DNA of 64,000 bases from CALBPI01 sp038524795. GTDB taxonomy: Bacteria > Pseudomonadota > Gammaproteobacteria > Steroidobacterales > Woeseiaceae. The stretch spans positions 62,001 through 126,000 of the forward strand of contig JBCBIJ010000008.1 in the NCBI GenBank assembly GCA_038524795.1, in the 5' to 3' direction. Positions 44,208 to 52,334 of this stretch are shown here, in pieces. The position numbers were made by a program, and so were the translations under genes. Below the pieces are notes generated by a model. It saw only the letters and a list, made by a program, of their open reading frames with translations, ran no database searches and was not told the origin of the DNA. Position 1 is the first letter of the stretch, and the number at the start of each line of letters is the position of its first letter.

Positions 44208-44959
44208 TCGCCACGCCCCCAGGGGTCGACCGCCACAACGTCGACGGGCACCGCAGACTCAGCATCGATGACCAGCGCAAAACTCTGCAAACGCTTGTTA
44301 ACCACAGGTACCCATCGCAGCGTGTCGGCAGCCCGCCCCGTCTCGGTCAGCACCTGTGACACGCCAAGCGCGGCGGCGTCTGAGTTGTCGGCCAACGCTT
44401 CGAGGTGCTGCGCTTTGTCGAGCACGGACGCGCGTTGCGCTGACAGGGGCTGCCAATACTCGGGCTGCTGCTCGAGCTCGATACCTTCCTCAAGCGAGCG
44501 CACAAACAAGGCGTTGCGCAGCTCGATGTCGTCGGGCCGCACGGCCACGGCCAGACACGGCGGCCGAGTCGTATCGACACATGCAGCAATCGCACTGCCG
44601 TCGTGGACGAGATCCGTCTGCGGCAGCACCGTGAATCGATCCAGTGAAAACACGATGAACAACGGGCGCTGTTCATAGATGACCATCCCGCCATAGCCCA
44701 AAGCCGCAACCTGCAGCACGGCGACGCAAGCCATGTCGAACCAAAGTCCCTTCTTGCCGGGCTTGTAGAGATAAATCGTCAGTAGTGGCCAGACCACGAG
44801 GTGAACACCCAGCAACATCAGCAAGACATCGCGGACGCCGCTGACGACGAAGTAAGGCGCCGGGTACCAATGCACGAAGATCACAGCGATAACGGCCACC
44901 GCTGCAACGGCGGTCAGAGCAAGGTGCAGCAGGATAGTGGTCTTGCGTTCAAGCATCAT
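44204..44959 (-). CDS. TfpX/TfpZ-like type IV pilin accessory membrane protein
   Basis: About 251 residues with an N-terminal block of three to four TM helices: LLHLALTAVAAVAVIAVIFV, WYPAPYFVVSGVRDVLLMLL, VHLVVWPLLTIYLYKPGKKG and VAVLQVAALGYGGMVIYEQR. PLFIVFSLDRFTVLP follows, then a soluble C-terminal domain. This pattern fits TfpX/TfpZ, which assist pilin processing or stability in Pseudomonas. No pilin or other pilus gene is nearby, so the gene is an orphan. One of two adjacent ATGs (44959 or 44956) is the start; the frame is open far upstream but without coding character. It is cotranscribed with the DASS symporter by overlap. Confidence 0.77.
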   Translation of the reverse strand: MMLERKTTILLHLALTAVAAVAVIAVIFVHWYPAPYFVVSGVRDVLLMLLGVHLVVWPLLTIYLYKPGKKGLWFDMACVAVLQVAALGYGGMVIYEQRPLFIVFSLDRFTVLPQTDLVHDGSAIAACVDTTRPPCLAVAVRPDDIELRNALFVRSLEEGIELEQQPEYWQPLSAQRASVLDKAQHLEALADNSDAAALGVSQVLTETGRAADTLRWVPVVNKRLQSFALVIDAESAVPVDVVAVDPWGRGE

Positions 44960-44993
44960 GTTCGGGCTGGTTTCGGGTCGAGAGCGACGCCCG

Positions 44994-44999
44994 AGTATA
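44994..44999 (-). promoter_or_regulatory. Candidate -10 box for the TfpX/TfpZ–DASS unit
   Basis: TATACT on the minus strand, in CGTATACTCGGGC, 35 bp before the start codon. No clear -35. Confidence 0.4.
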
Positions 45000-45110
45000 C
45001 GTGTGCACCCGGGGCCAGCGGCCGTGCAGGGCGCACAGTCGCGCGCCAATTGACTTGGCGCAACACGGCTGGCCCAATCGAAGCATGCCCGAGCAAGACC
45101 GTCGCAACCC

Positions 45111-45962
45111 GTGAGCCTGACGCGCAGGACCCTCATCGCCGCTTCGATGGCCGGGCTGGCCGCGGGCAAGTCAGCCCGCGGCAATCCAGCGCAGCGCGAA
45201 TCCCTGACCTTCGTCTGCGTGCCGGGCACCTGGCACGGCGGTTGGGTATGGACGCCACTGGCCGAGGCCCTGCGTCGGCGCGGCCACCGCTGTTTCCGCG
45301 TGACCTGCACGGGCGTCGGTGAGCGCGCGCACCTGATCAGCCCCGAGGTCGGGCTCGATACGCATGCCCGTGATGTCACTCAGGTCATCCGCTACGAGGC
45401 GCTCGAGCGCGTCGTGCTCGTTGGCCATTCCTTTGCCGGGGTCACGATCACCGAAGTCGCGGATCGACTCGCGGGCAGCGGGCGCATTGCCGGGCTGCTC
45501 TACTACGACGCCTTCATTCCGACACCAGAACGCCCCGCCTGGGTCATGCCCGACGAGGCCGGCGCGTGGCCCGAATGGTGGCAAGACCGAGCGTCTCGAT
45601 TTATCGACGGCTACAAAATGGACTTCGCGAGCGAGTACCCGATCCGCATGCTTGTGGACCCAGAGGTAACGCCTGAGCTCGCACGCTCCGTTGCGGAGCG
45701 ATTGACCCATCACCCCGCGCGCCAATGGGTCGAACCCGCGTCCTTTGCGAACGGCGGTTGGCGTGACTACGCGCGCGCATACGTGCACTGCACGGGGCAG
45801 GCCTACCGACAGTCATCGAGCGCCATGTTTGGGCCGGCCAAAGAGTCTGGCTGGCAATTCGAGATCTCAGACACGGTGCGGCTGGGCATGCTCACGGCAC
45901 CCGACGACACAGCCGCGCTCTTCGAACGCATCGGTCACCGCCTCCTGGCGACGCCCGCATGA
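45111..45962 (+). CDS. Exported alpha/beta hydrolase (esterase-like, possible Tat signal)
   Basis: 283 residues from a GTG start. The N-terminus MSLTRRTLIAASMAGLAAG resembles a twin-arginine signal. The fold matches the plant-esterase-like subgroup: FVCVPGTWHGGWVWTPLAEA (HGxW), GVGERAHLISPEVGLDTHAR, LVGHSFAGVTITEVADRL with nucleophile Ser, LLYYDAFIPTPERP, and a C-terminal ISDTVRLGMLTAPDD. The final His of the triad is not obvious: the region where GHxxM is expected reads SDTVRLGMLTAPDDTAALFE. This may mean altered catalysis. It overlaps the next gene by 4 bp. Confidence 0.82.
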   Translation: MSLTRRTLIAASMAGLAAGKSARGNPAQRESLTFVCVPGTWHGGWVWTPLAEALRRRGHRCFRVTCTGVGERAHLISPEVGLDTHARDVTQVIRYEALERVVLVGHSFAGVTITEVADRLAGSGRIAGLLYYDAFIPTPERPAWVMPDEAGAWPEWWQDRASRFIDGYKMDFASEYPIRMLVDPEVTPELARSVAERLTHHPARQWVEPASFANGGWRDYARAYVHCTGQAYRQSSSAMFGPAKESGWQFEISDTVRLGMLTAPDDTAALFERIGHRLLATPA

Positions 45963-46483
45963 GTGACAAACAACAATCCCGCTTTAACCTCGCGACCTCG
46001 CTCGTGGCCATTGCGATCTCCATCGTGGCCATGCTGGTGTCGCTCGTCGAAGTCTCTGCGATGCGCACGCAGCAGCGCGCCGAAGTGTGGCCCTACATCG
46101 ACCTCGCAACGGGCTACAACAGCGAAGGCTTTTACCTGAAGCTCGAGAACAAGGGCGTCGGCCCCGCACTCATGCACGATGTGCTGCTGTTGCGCGGTGG
46201 TCAGCCTGTGACCGACCTTGACGCCTTCGTGCTCGATGTTGTCGGGCCCGAAGACGCGTTTAGCTATGACACCTATCGCACCAACAATCCCAGTGATTCG
46301 GTGATTGCACCCGGCGAGGTAAGCACGTTGTTTGGCGTACCCTGGGAACCGCGCACGCGCAAGTTCGTTGAGAACATGGGTACCGATCTCGATATCACGG
46401 CCTGTTACTGCTCGATCCACGAAGACTGCTGGCGCGCGACGCTCTCGGCACCGCGGCCAGAACCCGTGCAACGCTGCGACTAA
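45959..46483 (+). CDS. Membrane-anchored protein of unknown function
   Basis: 174 residues. One N-terminal helix (LATSLVAIAISIVAMLVSLV, about 11–30) followed by a short polar stretch and a soluble domain: VWPYIDLATGYNSEGFYLKL, ENKGVGPALMHDVLLL, DLDITACYCSIHEDCWRATL. Similar short TM proteins are common in marine gammaproteobacteria, but I recognise no named family. Three Cys lie close together near the C-terminus. Start overlaps the hydrolase stop (ATGA) and the stop overlaps the convergent sulfurtransferase stop by 4 bp. Confidence 0.78.
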   Translation: MSDKQQSRFNLATSLVAIAISIVAMLVSLVEVSAMRTQQRAEVWPYIDLATGYNSEGFYLKLENKGVGPALMHDVLLLRGGQPVTDLDAFVLDVVGPEDAFSYDTYRTNNPSDSVIAPGEVSTLFGVPWEPRTRKFVENMGTDLDITACYCSIHEDCWRATLSAPRPEPVQRCD

Positions 46484-47322
46484 GCCGGGCCTGTCACCAC
46501 AGGCAGCGCGCCGGGCTGGCCCCATTCAGCCCACGACCCGTCGTACACAGCGACGTCGGGGCGGCCTGCCACCGTCGCCGCCCACGCAAGCAATGCGGCC
46601 GTGACACCCGAGCCGCAACTGAACACAAGCGGTGACGATGCGCTCGCGAGCGCGTCGAGCCGGTCGCGAACCGCCGCGACGGGCAACAGGCACCCATCGA
46701 CGATGAGCGAACCCGCCGGCAGATTCCGGGCACCCGGCATGTGGCCGGCGCGCAGGCCGGGCCGCGGCTCCGGCTCACGACCTTCGAACCGGGCGGCGGG
46801 CCGCGCGTCAATGACGACCGTTGCCGCGTCCTCGAGCGCTGCGCGCACGCGGGCACTGTCGGCGACCCAGTCCCCCGCAGGCGTCACCACGATATCGCCC
46901 TGCGGCGCCGTATGGGCGGGCCCGGTCTCTATCGGATGCCCCGCAGCACGCCACGCGGGGAGACCGCCATCGAGCACGGCGACAGCGTCGTGCCCCACCG
47001 CGCGCAACATCCACCAGGCGCGCGGACTCGAGAACACACCCGCCCCGTCGTAGACGACAACACGGTCCTTTGCGCAAATCCCAAGTGCGCGCAGTCCCGC
47101 CTGGAAATGATGCGGATCGGGGAGCATGTGCGGCAGTTCCGACGCCGTGTCGGAAAGCGCACCGTCGAAATCAAAGAACCGCGCACCCGGCAGATGTGCC
47201 AGCTCAAATTCCGCAGCCGCATTGCGCGATTCAGAAGGCAGGTACCAGCTCGCGTCGAACAGCTTGAGATTTGGGTCGCCCAATTGAGCGGATAACGTGC
47301 CGACGTCGATGAGGGGAGACAT
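46480..47322 (-). CDS. Thiosulfate/3-mercaptopyruvate sulfurtransferase (tandem rhodanese)
   Basis: 280 residues with two rhodanese domains. N-terminal domain: LKLFDASWYLPSESRNAAAE, HLPGARFFDFDGALSDTASE, RVVVYDGAGVFSSPRAWWML. C-terminal domain: VVIDARPAARFEGREPEPRP, GHMPGARNLPAGSLI and the active-site loop LVFSCGSGVTAALLAWA. The CGSGVTA loop matches 3-mercaptopyruvate sulfurtransferases better than thiosulfate enzymes. Cytoplasmic, with roles in sulfur transfer or cyanide detoxification. It starts 6 bp from a -10-like box and diverges from the histidine kinase gene. Confidence 0.92.
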   Translation of the reverse strand: MSPLIDVGTLSAQLGDPNLKLFDASWYLPSESRNAAAEFELAHLPGARFFDFDGALSDTASELPHMLPDPHHFQAGLRALGICAKDRVVVYDGAGVFSSPRAWWMLRAVGHDAVAVLDGGLPAWRAAGHPIETGPAHTAPQGDIVVTPAGDWVADSARVRAALEDAATVVIDARPAARFEGREPEPRPGLRAGHMPGARNLPAGSLIVDGCLLPVAAVRDRLDALASASSPLVFSCGSGVTAALLAWAATVAGRPDVAVYDGSWAEWGQPGALPVVTGPA

Positions 47323-47328
47323 ACCGAC

Positions 47329-47334
47329 AGTATG
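47329..47334 (-). promoter_or_regulatory. -10 box six bases before the sulfurtransferase start
   Basis: CATACT on the minus strand ends exactly 6 bp before the ATG at 47322, the same geometry as the TATACT box before 41783. No Shine-Dalgarno is present between them, so a leaderless mRNA is possible. Confidence 0.4.
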
Positions 47335-47418
47335 CCGCGCAGAGTGTGATGCGTGCTATGGCACAGGCGTCTGTTGCGGTTTAGGCTGTCATTCCAGCAA
47401 GGATGAGGTGGTGCCTGC

Positions 47419-49455
47419 ATGGCCACCAAACCAAAGACACACCCGGCGCCGGGCACACCGCAACAGGACGATGCGGGCCGGCTTGAGACAGAGTTTGTCT
47501 ACCGCAGACTCGATCCCGACACGCTTGATCGCGAGCTCGCCACGCGCGTGCTCGGGCAGCAAGACGGACTCTGGATTCTCGATGTCGCGAGCAACACGCT
47601 GAGCGTAGACGGCTCGCTGTTCGAAATCATGGCGACGGTCGAGCCCAAGTGCGACAGCGGCCACTTCGACATCTACTCGCGTCTGCACCCTGAAGACGTC
47701 ACGCCCGTGCGCGAGGCGCTAGAGCGCCACCTGATCGACCGCGAGCCCTACCGCGTGCTCATGCGTTTGCGGCATCGCGACGGCCACTACCTTTGGGTCC
47801 TTTCTCGCGGTCAGGCCACCTGGGACGACGACGGCAACCCGATGCAGATGATTGGTGTGATGCATGACGTCAGCGACGCCATTGAGTTGCGCCAGTCTTT
47901 GCGCGACTCCGAAGACCGGTTCTCGAGCATCTCGGACAGCATGCCCGGGGCGCTGTTTCGTTACACACGAAAGGCGGATGGTCACGACACGATCGACTAT
48001 TTGAGCCCTGGCTGCGAACAGGTCTGGGAGTATGCCGCCGAAGAACTTGAGCACGATCCGAGCAAGCTCTGGAATACGGTCCACCCCGATGATCTCGCGG
48101 ACATGGTGAACAGTGTCAACGACTCCGCGAATAATCTGGCGCCCTGGGTTCACGCCTGGCGCATCGTCACCCCGTCGGGCACAGAAAAGTGGCTCGAGGG
48201 CCGAGGCGCACCCATCCGCGCCGACAACGGCGACACGGTCTGGCACACGATGGTGTTCGACCGCACGGAGCGGGTACGCGCGCAGCAAGCCTTGCAGCAG
48301 CAGAAAGAAATGCTGCACCAGTCGCAGAAGCTCGCGTCACTGGGCCGCATCGCGGGCGGCGTCGCACATGACTTCAATAATCTCCTGGCCAGCATTCTTG
48401 GCAATGCCGAAATGCTACTTGGCGACACCGTCACTGATGAGGACCGACGCCGGTTTGCCACCGAAATCGAGCGCGCGGCCTATCGCGGCAGCGCGCTGTC
48501 GCAACAATTGCTCGCGTTCGGTCGCCGGGCGCACCTGAAACCCAGCACCGAGTCAGTCCGCACGATCCTCGAGGCGTTCCGCGGCATGCTCGCCCGTGTC
48601 ATCCCCGAGAACATCGAGGTAGCCGTGGTGCTGCCGCCCAAACCGCTGGCCGTGTTTATCGACCGCAACCAGCTCGACAACGCCTTGCTCAACCTCTCGA
48701 TCAACGCCCGCGATGCGATGCCCGATGGTGGCCTGTTGACGTTCTCGGCCCGACAAGTCTCGGCGGACGCCCTGCACGATTTCGATCCCGCGGAGCCGCT
48801 GGCACCCGGCCAATACATCGCGCTGTCGGTCAAGGATTCGGGCGTCGGGATGTCTGCAGAGCTGCGCGAGAAGGTCGTAGAGCCCTTCTTTACCACCAAG
48901 CCTGTCGGCGAAGGCTCGGGTCTGGGTCTGTCGATGGTCGAGGGCTACGCGCGCCAATCAGGCGGCGGCATGCAAATCCGCAGCACGCCGGGTGGCGGAA
49001 CAACGATTACGCTCATGCTACCGGCAGCGGATCAGCTGGCCGAAACCAGCAGCACTGCGGTGCCCGACGTACGCGAAACACGTCCTGTAAGAGTGCTGCT
49101 CGCCGAAGACAACCCGGCCGTGCAAAACGTTTTGCGACAACAGCTCGAGTCCTTTGGTCACGACGTGCACGTCGCCGATGATGCGGCAGCCGCCATTGCA
49201 CAGCTTGACGCCGGACTCGACCCCGAGCTGCTCATTTCCGACCTCATTATGCCCGGGCCTGTGCGCGGGACGGATCTCATTCGGGTGGCCATTGAGAAGC
49301 TGCCAGACCTCAAGGTCATCGTCCTGTCGGGCTACCACCGGGAGAGTGCCGCTGAGTCCGTTGCGCTGCCCAAGTCGATCACCTGGCTGCAAAAGCCCGT
49401 GACTATGGCGCACTTGCGCACCGCCATCGCCGACCGACTCGACGGCAGCGCCTGA
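47419..49455 (+). CDS. Soluble hybrid histidine kinase (PAS-PAS-kinase-receiver)
   Basis: 678 residues with no membrane segment. Two PAS/PAC units (about 50–165 and 172–290; QDGLWILDVASNTLSVDGSL, GVMHDVSDAIELRQSL) precede the kinase core. The phospho-acceptor is His317 in VAHDFNNLLASILGN. The ATPase part has N-box LNLSINARDAMPDGG, G1 VKDSGVGMS and G2 GEGSGLGLSMVEGYARQSGG. The C-terminal receiver has the acceptor Asp608 in LLISDLIMPG, acidic pair AEDN and Lys in WLQKPVT. It is an orphan: no separate regulator or output gene is adjacent. The signal is likely a cytoplasmic ligand or redox state. Confidence 0.93.
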   Translation: MATKPKTHPAPGTPQQDDAGRLETEFVYRRLDPDTLDRELATRVLGQQDGLWILDVASNTLSVDGSLFEIMATVEPKCDSGHFDIYSRLHPEDVTPVREALERHLIDREPYRVLMRLRHRDGHYLWVLSRGQATWDDDGNPMQMIGVMHDVSDAIELRQSLRDSEDRFSSISDSMPGALFRYTRKADGHDTIDYLSPGCEQVWEYAAEELEHDPSKLWNTVHPDDLADMVNSVNDSANNLAPWVHAWRIVTPSGTEKWLEGRGAPIRADNGDTVWHTMVFDRTERVRAQQALQQQKEMLHQSQKLASLGRIAGGVAHDFNNLLASILGNAEMLLGDTVTDEDRRRFATEIERAAYRGSALSQQLLAFGRRAHLKPSTESVRTILEAFRGMLARVIPENIEVAVVLPPKPLAVFIDRNQLDNALLNLSINARDAMPDGGLLTFSARQVSADALHDFDPAEPLAPGQYIALSVKDSGVGMSAELREKVVEPFFTTKPVGEGSGLGLSMVEGYARQSGGGMQIRSTPGGGTTITLMLPAADQLAETSSTAVPDVRETRPVRVLLAEDNPAVQNVLRQQLESFGHDVHVADDAAAAIAQLDAGLDPELLISDLIMPGPVRGTDLIRVAIEKLPDLKVIVLSGYHRESAAESVALPKSITWLQKPVTMAHLRTAIADRLDGSA

Positions 49456-49513
49456 GCCCCCACCGTCTCGGTGCTACCATCCGGGGTTTCAACCATGACC
49501 CGGGAGGGTTGCC

Positions 49514-49852
49514 GTGCAGCTCGACATCGCCACAGACATCATTCTCTCCAACACCGAGACCGTGCCCGGCAAGAAGATCACCGAATTCTACGGGGTGGTG
49601 ACGGGCAACACCGTACGCGCCAAGCACGTCGGGCGCGACATTATGGCCGGCCTCAAGAACATCGTTGGGGGTGAACTCAAGGGCTACACGGAGCTGCTCC
49701 AGGATTCGCGGCGCGAGGCGACGGAACGCATGATCGAGCAGGCGACGGCGATGGGCGCCAACGCCGTGGTGAACGTCCGCTTCGCAACAAGCTCGATCAC
49801 ACAGGGCGCTTCCGAGCTGTTCGCCTACGGCACCGCAGTCCGGGTGATCTGA
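49514..49852 (+). CDS. YbjQ-type heavy-metal-binding-like protein (DUF74)
   Basis: 112 residues from GTG, soluble: IATDIILSNTETVPGKKITE, FYGVVTGNTVRAKHVGRDIM, AGLKNIVGGELKGYTELLQD, SRREATERMIEQATAMGANA, VVNVRFATSSITQGASELFA. This is the full YbjQ/DUF74 fold, which forms ring-shaped pentamers in known structures; the 'heavy-metal-binding' label is weakly supported. It begins a run of four closely spaced genes; the second gene, 4 bp downstream, is a membrane-anchored paralog. Confidence 0.9.
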   Translation: MQLDIATDIILSNTETVPGKKITEFYGVVTGNTVRAKHVGRDIMAGLKNIVGGELKGYTELLQDSRREATERMIEQATAMGANAVVNVRFATSSITQGASELFAYGTAVRVI

Positions 49853-49856
49853 CGTC

Positions 49857-50330
49857 ATGGGCGAGTTCACGCTAATCGTCAATATCGGGCTGCCGTTGAC
49901 TGTCCTCGTGATTGCTTACCTGACGGGCAGTATGCTCGAGCGACGTCACTTCGCTGACATCCGGAAGCGCGAAGCCGAGATGCAGCGCTTTCCCACCACA
50001 ACATTCGAGACCCTGCCCGACGGCTGGGAGGTCGCGGATTGCGAGCTCATGGCGGAGAGCGTGGTGGTCTCACTCGACTACTTCAAGCGCGTCATCGCCG
50101 GGTTGCGCGCCATTGTTGGCGGGCGCATCACAACCTACGAACCGTTGCTCGACCGCGCCCGCCGCGAGGCCGTACTGCGCGTGACCGAAAAGGCCAAGGC
50201 GGAAGGTTTCGACGCCGTCATCAACCTGCGTCTGGAAACCTCGCGCATGGCCAACAGCGAAACGGGTCAGGGTATCGGCGGTATCGAGATCCTGGCCTTC
50301 GGCACCGCGTTGCTGCGCACACAACGCTAA
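49857..50330 (+). CDS. Membrane-anchored YbjQ-like protein
   Basis: 157 residues. One N-terminal TM helix (FTLIVNIGLPLTVLVIAYLT), a basic linker, then a YbjQ-like domain: VSLDYFKRVIAGLRAIVGGR, ITTYEPLLDRARREAVLRVT, EKAKAEGFDAVINLRLETSR, GIGGIEILAFGTALL. It aligns with the preceding protein in the IVGG-x-x-x-x-Y-x-x-LL-x-x-x-RREA core, so the two are paralogs with different location. Start is 4 bp after the first gene and the M48 protease gene begins 4 bp downstream. Confidence 0.85.
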   Translation: MGEFTLIVNIGLPLTVLVIAYLTGSMLERRHFADIRKREAEMQRFPTTTFETLPDGWEVADCELMAESVVVSLDYFKRVIAGLRAIVGGRITTYEPLLDRARREAVLRVTEKAKAEGFDAVINLRLETSRMANSETGQGIGGIEILAFGTALLRTQR

Positions 50331-50334
50331 GGCC

Positions 50335-51168
50335 ATGAAGTTCGAGCCCCGCCCCGCGGATCACAGCGTCAATGTCACTGCGCGCCACCCGTTGGCCGAC
50401 GCTGCCGTTCTGGTGTTGGGGCTGGGTGCGGTCTTGCTGCTGGTAACCCTGGTGCTGGCGTTTTTTGCCGATGCGCTTGTCGCACGCATTAGCATCAAGA
50501 CGGAGATGCAATGGTTTGGCGGCATGTCGCCGCCCGCAGTATTAGAGGAAGTCGATGAGACCGACACCGCCGAAACTCGGGCGCTGTCGGAACTACTCGC
50601 GCGGCTTACCCAGCACTGGCAAAGCGACTACAGGTTTCGGCTGCGTGTCAGCGAGGACGCCGCGCCCAATGCCCTGGCCTTTCCGGGTGGGCTGATCGTC
50701 GTGACCCGCGGTTTGCTCGACAACGTCGAGTCCGAGAACGAGCTGGCTTTCGTCCTCGCGCACGAGCTGGGCCATTATCGCAATCGTGATCACCTGCGCG
50801 GTCTCGGGCGCGGCGCTGCGATTTCACTCGTGGTCGGCGCCATGACATCGGGCGGCAGTGGCGGCTTTGGATTCGGCATCGCCGACATCGCGCTGCGCGG
50901 TTTTGGGCGCGAACAGGAAACAGACGCCGACGTGTTTGCACTCGGGCTGGTCTACGCCGAGTACGGCCACGTGGGCGAGTCGTGGCGTTTCTTCGAGCGC
51001 ATTCAATCGGCCTATGGCAGCGGCAACGCCATGCTCAATTACCTTGAAACCCATCCCCTTCCCAGTAGCCGAATCGACGACCTGAAGCGCCGCGCGCGCG
51101 AGCGCGGGTGGCCGACAGAAGGTACGCTTGTGCCCTGGAACCCGGGGACAGACACCCCACAGGACTGA
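50335..51168 (+). CDS. M48 family zinc metalloprotease
   Basis: 277 residues. One N-terminal TM helix (ADAAVLVLGLGAVLLLVTLV). The zinc site is His143-Glu144-x-x-His147 in LAHELGHYRNRDHLRG; the third ligand is the Glu of REQETDADVFAL. NALAFPGGLIVVTRGLLDNV is the usual M48 edge strand. In Oma1/HtpX/BepA-type proteins this domain does membrane or envelope quality control. Which side of the membrane it faces is not decided from sequence. It lies 4 bp after the membrane YbjQ-like gene and 3 bp before the GST-like gene. Confidence 0.9.
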   Translation: MKFEPRPADHSVNVTARHPLADAAVLVLGLGAVLLLVTLVLAFFADALVARISIKTEMQWFGGMSPPAVLEEVDETDTAETRALSELLARLTQHWQSDYRFRLRVSEDAAPNALAFPGGLIVVTRGLLDNVESENELAFVLAHELGHYRNRDHLRGLGRGAAISLVVGAMTSGGSGGFGFGIADIALRGFGREQETDADVFALGLVYAEYGHVGESWRFFERIQSAYGSGNAMLNYLETHPLPSSRIDDLKRRARERGWPTEGTLVPWNPGTDTPQD

Positions 51169-51171
51169 AAC

Positions 51172-51930
51172 ATGCCAAACCCCATCAACCTGGCCACGTC
51201 GCTGGCTGCGACCACGGTCACGCTGCCCCGCGGCCTCATGACGCACGCGGCGGCCACGCAACCCGAACGCCCGCTCGAACTTTACGAGATGGAGAACTGC
51301 CCCTACTGCCGCGTCGTGCGCGAGGCGCTGTCGGCGCTCGACATCGACGCGCTCGTCTACCCCTGCCCGAAACGCGGCGAACGTTACCGCCCGCGAGTCG
51401 TGGAATTGGGTGGCAAGGCGCTGTTCCCGTTCCTCGTCGATCCCAACACGGGCGAACAGCTGTACGAGTCCGCGGACATCATCGCCTACCTCTACCGCAC
51501 CTATGGCGGGCGCCGGCCGTTGCCGCGCGCGGCCATCAAATTGCTCGTGCAGCCTGCCGCCAGTATGGCTTCGATCCTGCGCGCGGGCGCTGGTCTTCGT
51601 ATGCGACCCTCGCACGCCCCCGAGCAGCCACTTGAGCTGTTCAGTCTCGAGTCGAGCCCGTTTGCACGACTCGTGCGGGAACGCTTGTGTGAGCTCGAGT
51701 TACCCTACCGATTACGCAACATGGGCCGCACGCGTGCGGGTGACTTTATCCCGCCGGCTGTTCGCCGACGCCTGATGCCGCGCTACGCGCACGCTGGCCG
51801 CAACCGCAAGGCGCTTGCGGAACGCACGGGCATGGTCCAGGTCCCATATCTCTACGACCCCAACACCGACACGGGTCTGTATGAGTCCGACGCCATCATC
51901 GCGTACCTCACCGAGACCTACGCCGCCTGA
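51172..51930 (+). CDS. GST-like protein with two N-terminal (thioredoxin-fold) domains
   Basis: 252 residues with two successive GST-N/glutaredoxin-like domains and no GST C-terminal helical domain. First: LELYEMENCPYCRVVREALS, with a CPYC redox motif and ending in LYESADIIAYLYRTYGG. Second: LELFSLESSPFARLVRERLC, where the Cys pair is replaced by Ser-Pro-Phe-Ala, ending in LYESDAIIAYLTETYAA. This two-domain layout occurs in cyanobacteria and plants too. The first half could be redox active and the second glutathione-binding only. It ends the four-gene cluster. Confidence 0.87.
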   Translation: MPNPINLATSLAATTVTLPRGLMTHAAATQPERPLELYEMENCPYCRVVREALSALDIDALVYPCPKRGERYRPRVVELGGKALFPFLVDPNTGEQLYESADIIAYLYRTYGGRRPLPRAAIKLLVQPAASMASILRAGAGLRMRPSHAPEQPLELFSLESSPFARLVRERLCELELPYRLRNMGRTRAGDFIPPAVRRRLMPRYAHAGRNRKALAERTGMVQVPYLYDPNTDTGLYESDAIIAYLTETYAA

Positions 51931-51944
51931 CCGGAGCCGCCCGC

Positions 51945-52325
51945 ATGCGTAACCGATGTTTCCTGACTACCGTCCTCTTGCTCACCGCTATCGCGGGCAG
52001 TGCCAACGGCGGTGAGGTCATTGCCGAGTTCTCAGGGTCCCGCAACAAAACCACGGTCACGTTCGAAACCGACGGACCCTGGCTGCTCGAGTGGCGCATT
52101 AATAGCGACTACGTCCGTCAGTCGTCGTTTGAGCTCAATCTCATCAATGCCGAGACGGGGCTGTTCGACAGCCGCATTCTGCAAACCAAGCGCCTGGGCA
52201 ACGGTCTCAAGCTGTTCCGCCAGGAAGGTCGCTGGCGCTTCGAGGTCAGCGCCAACTTCATTGACTGGTATCTAACCGTCGAGCAACTGACGGACGCCGA
52301 GGCCGAGCAGTACACGCCCCGCTAG
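51945..52325 (+). CDS. Small secreted protein of unknown function
   Basis: 126 residues with a signal peptide (MRNRCFLTTVLLLTAIAGSA, likely cleaved near residue 20–22). The mature part is beta-rich: VIAEFSGSRNKTTVTFETDG, PWLLEWRINSDYVRQSSFEL, GRWRFEVSANFIDWYLTVEQ. No family recognised. It follows the GST-like gene by 14 bp and could be in the same transcript. Likely periplasmic. Confidence 0.75.
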   Translation: MRNRCFLTTVLLLTAIAGSANGGEVIAEFSGSRNKTTVTFETDGPWLLEWRINSDYVRQSSFELNLINAETGLFDSRILQTKRLGNGLKLFRQEGRWRFEVSANFIDWYLTVEQLTDAEAEQYTPR

Positions 52326-52334
52326 GGCGAACCG

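Noticed and set aside
44960..45379. 140-codon upstream extension of the TfpX/TfpZ-like frame
   Set aside because: Runs antisense through the 5' part of the esterase gene and lacks hydrophobic or family residues.
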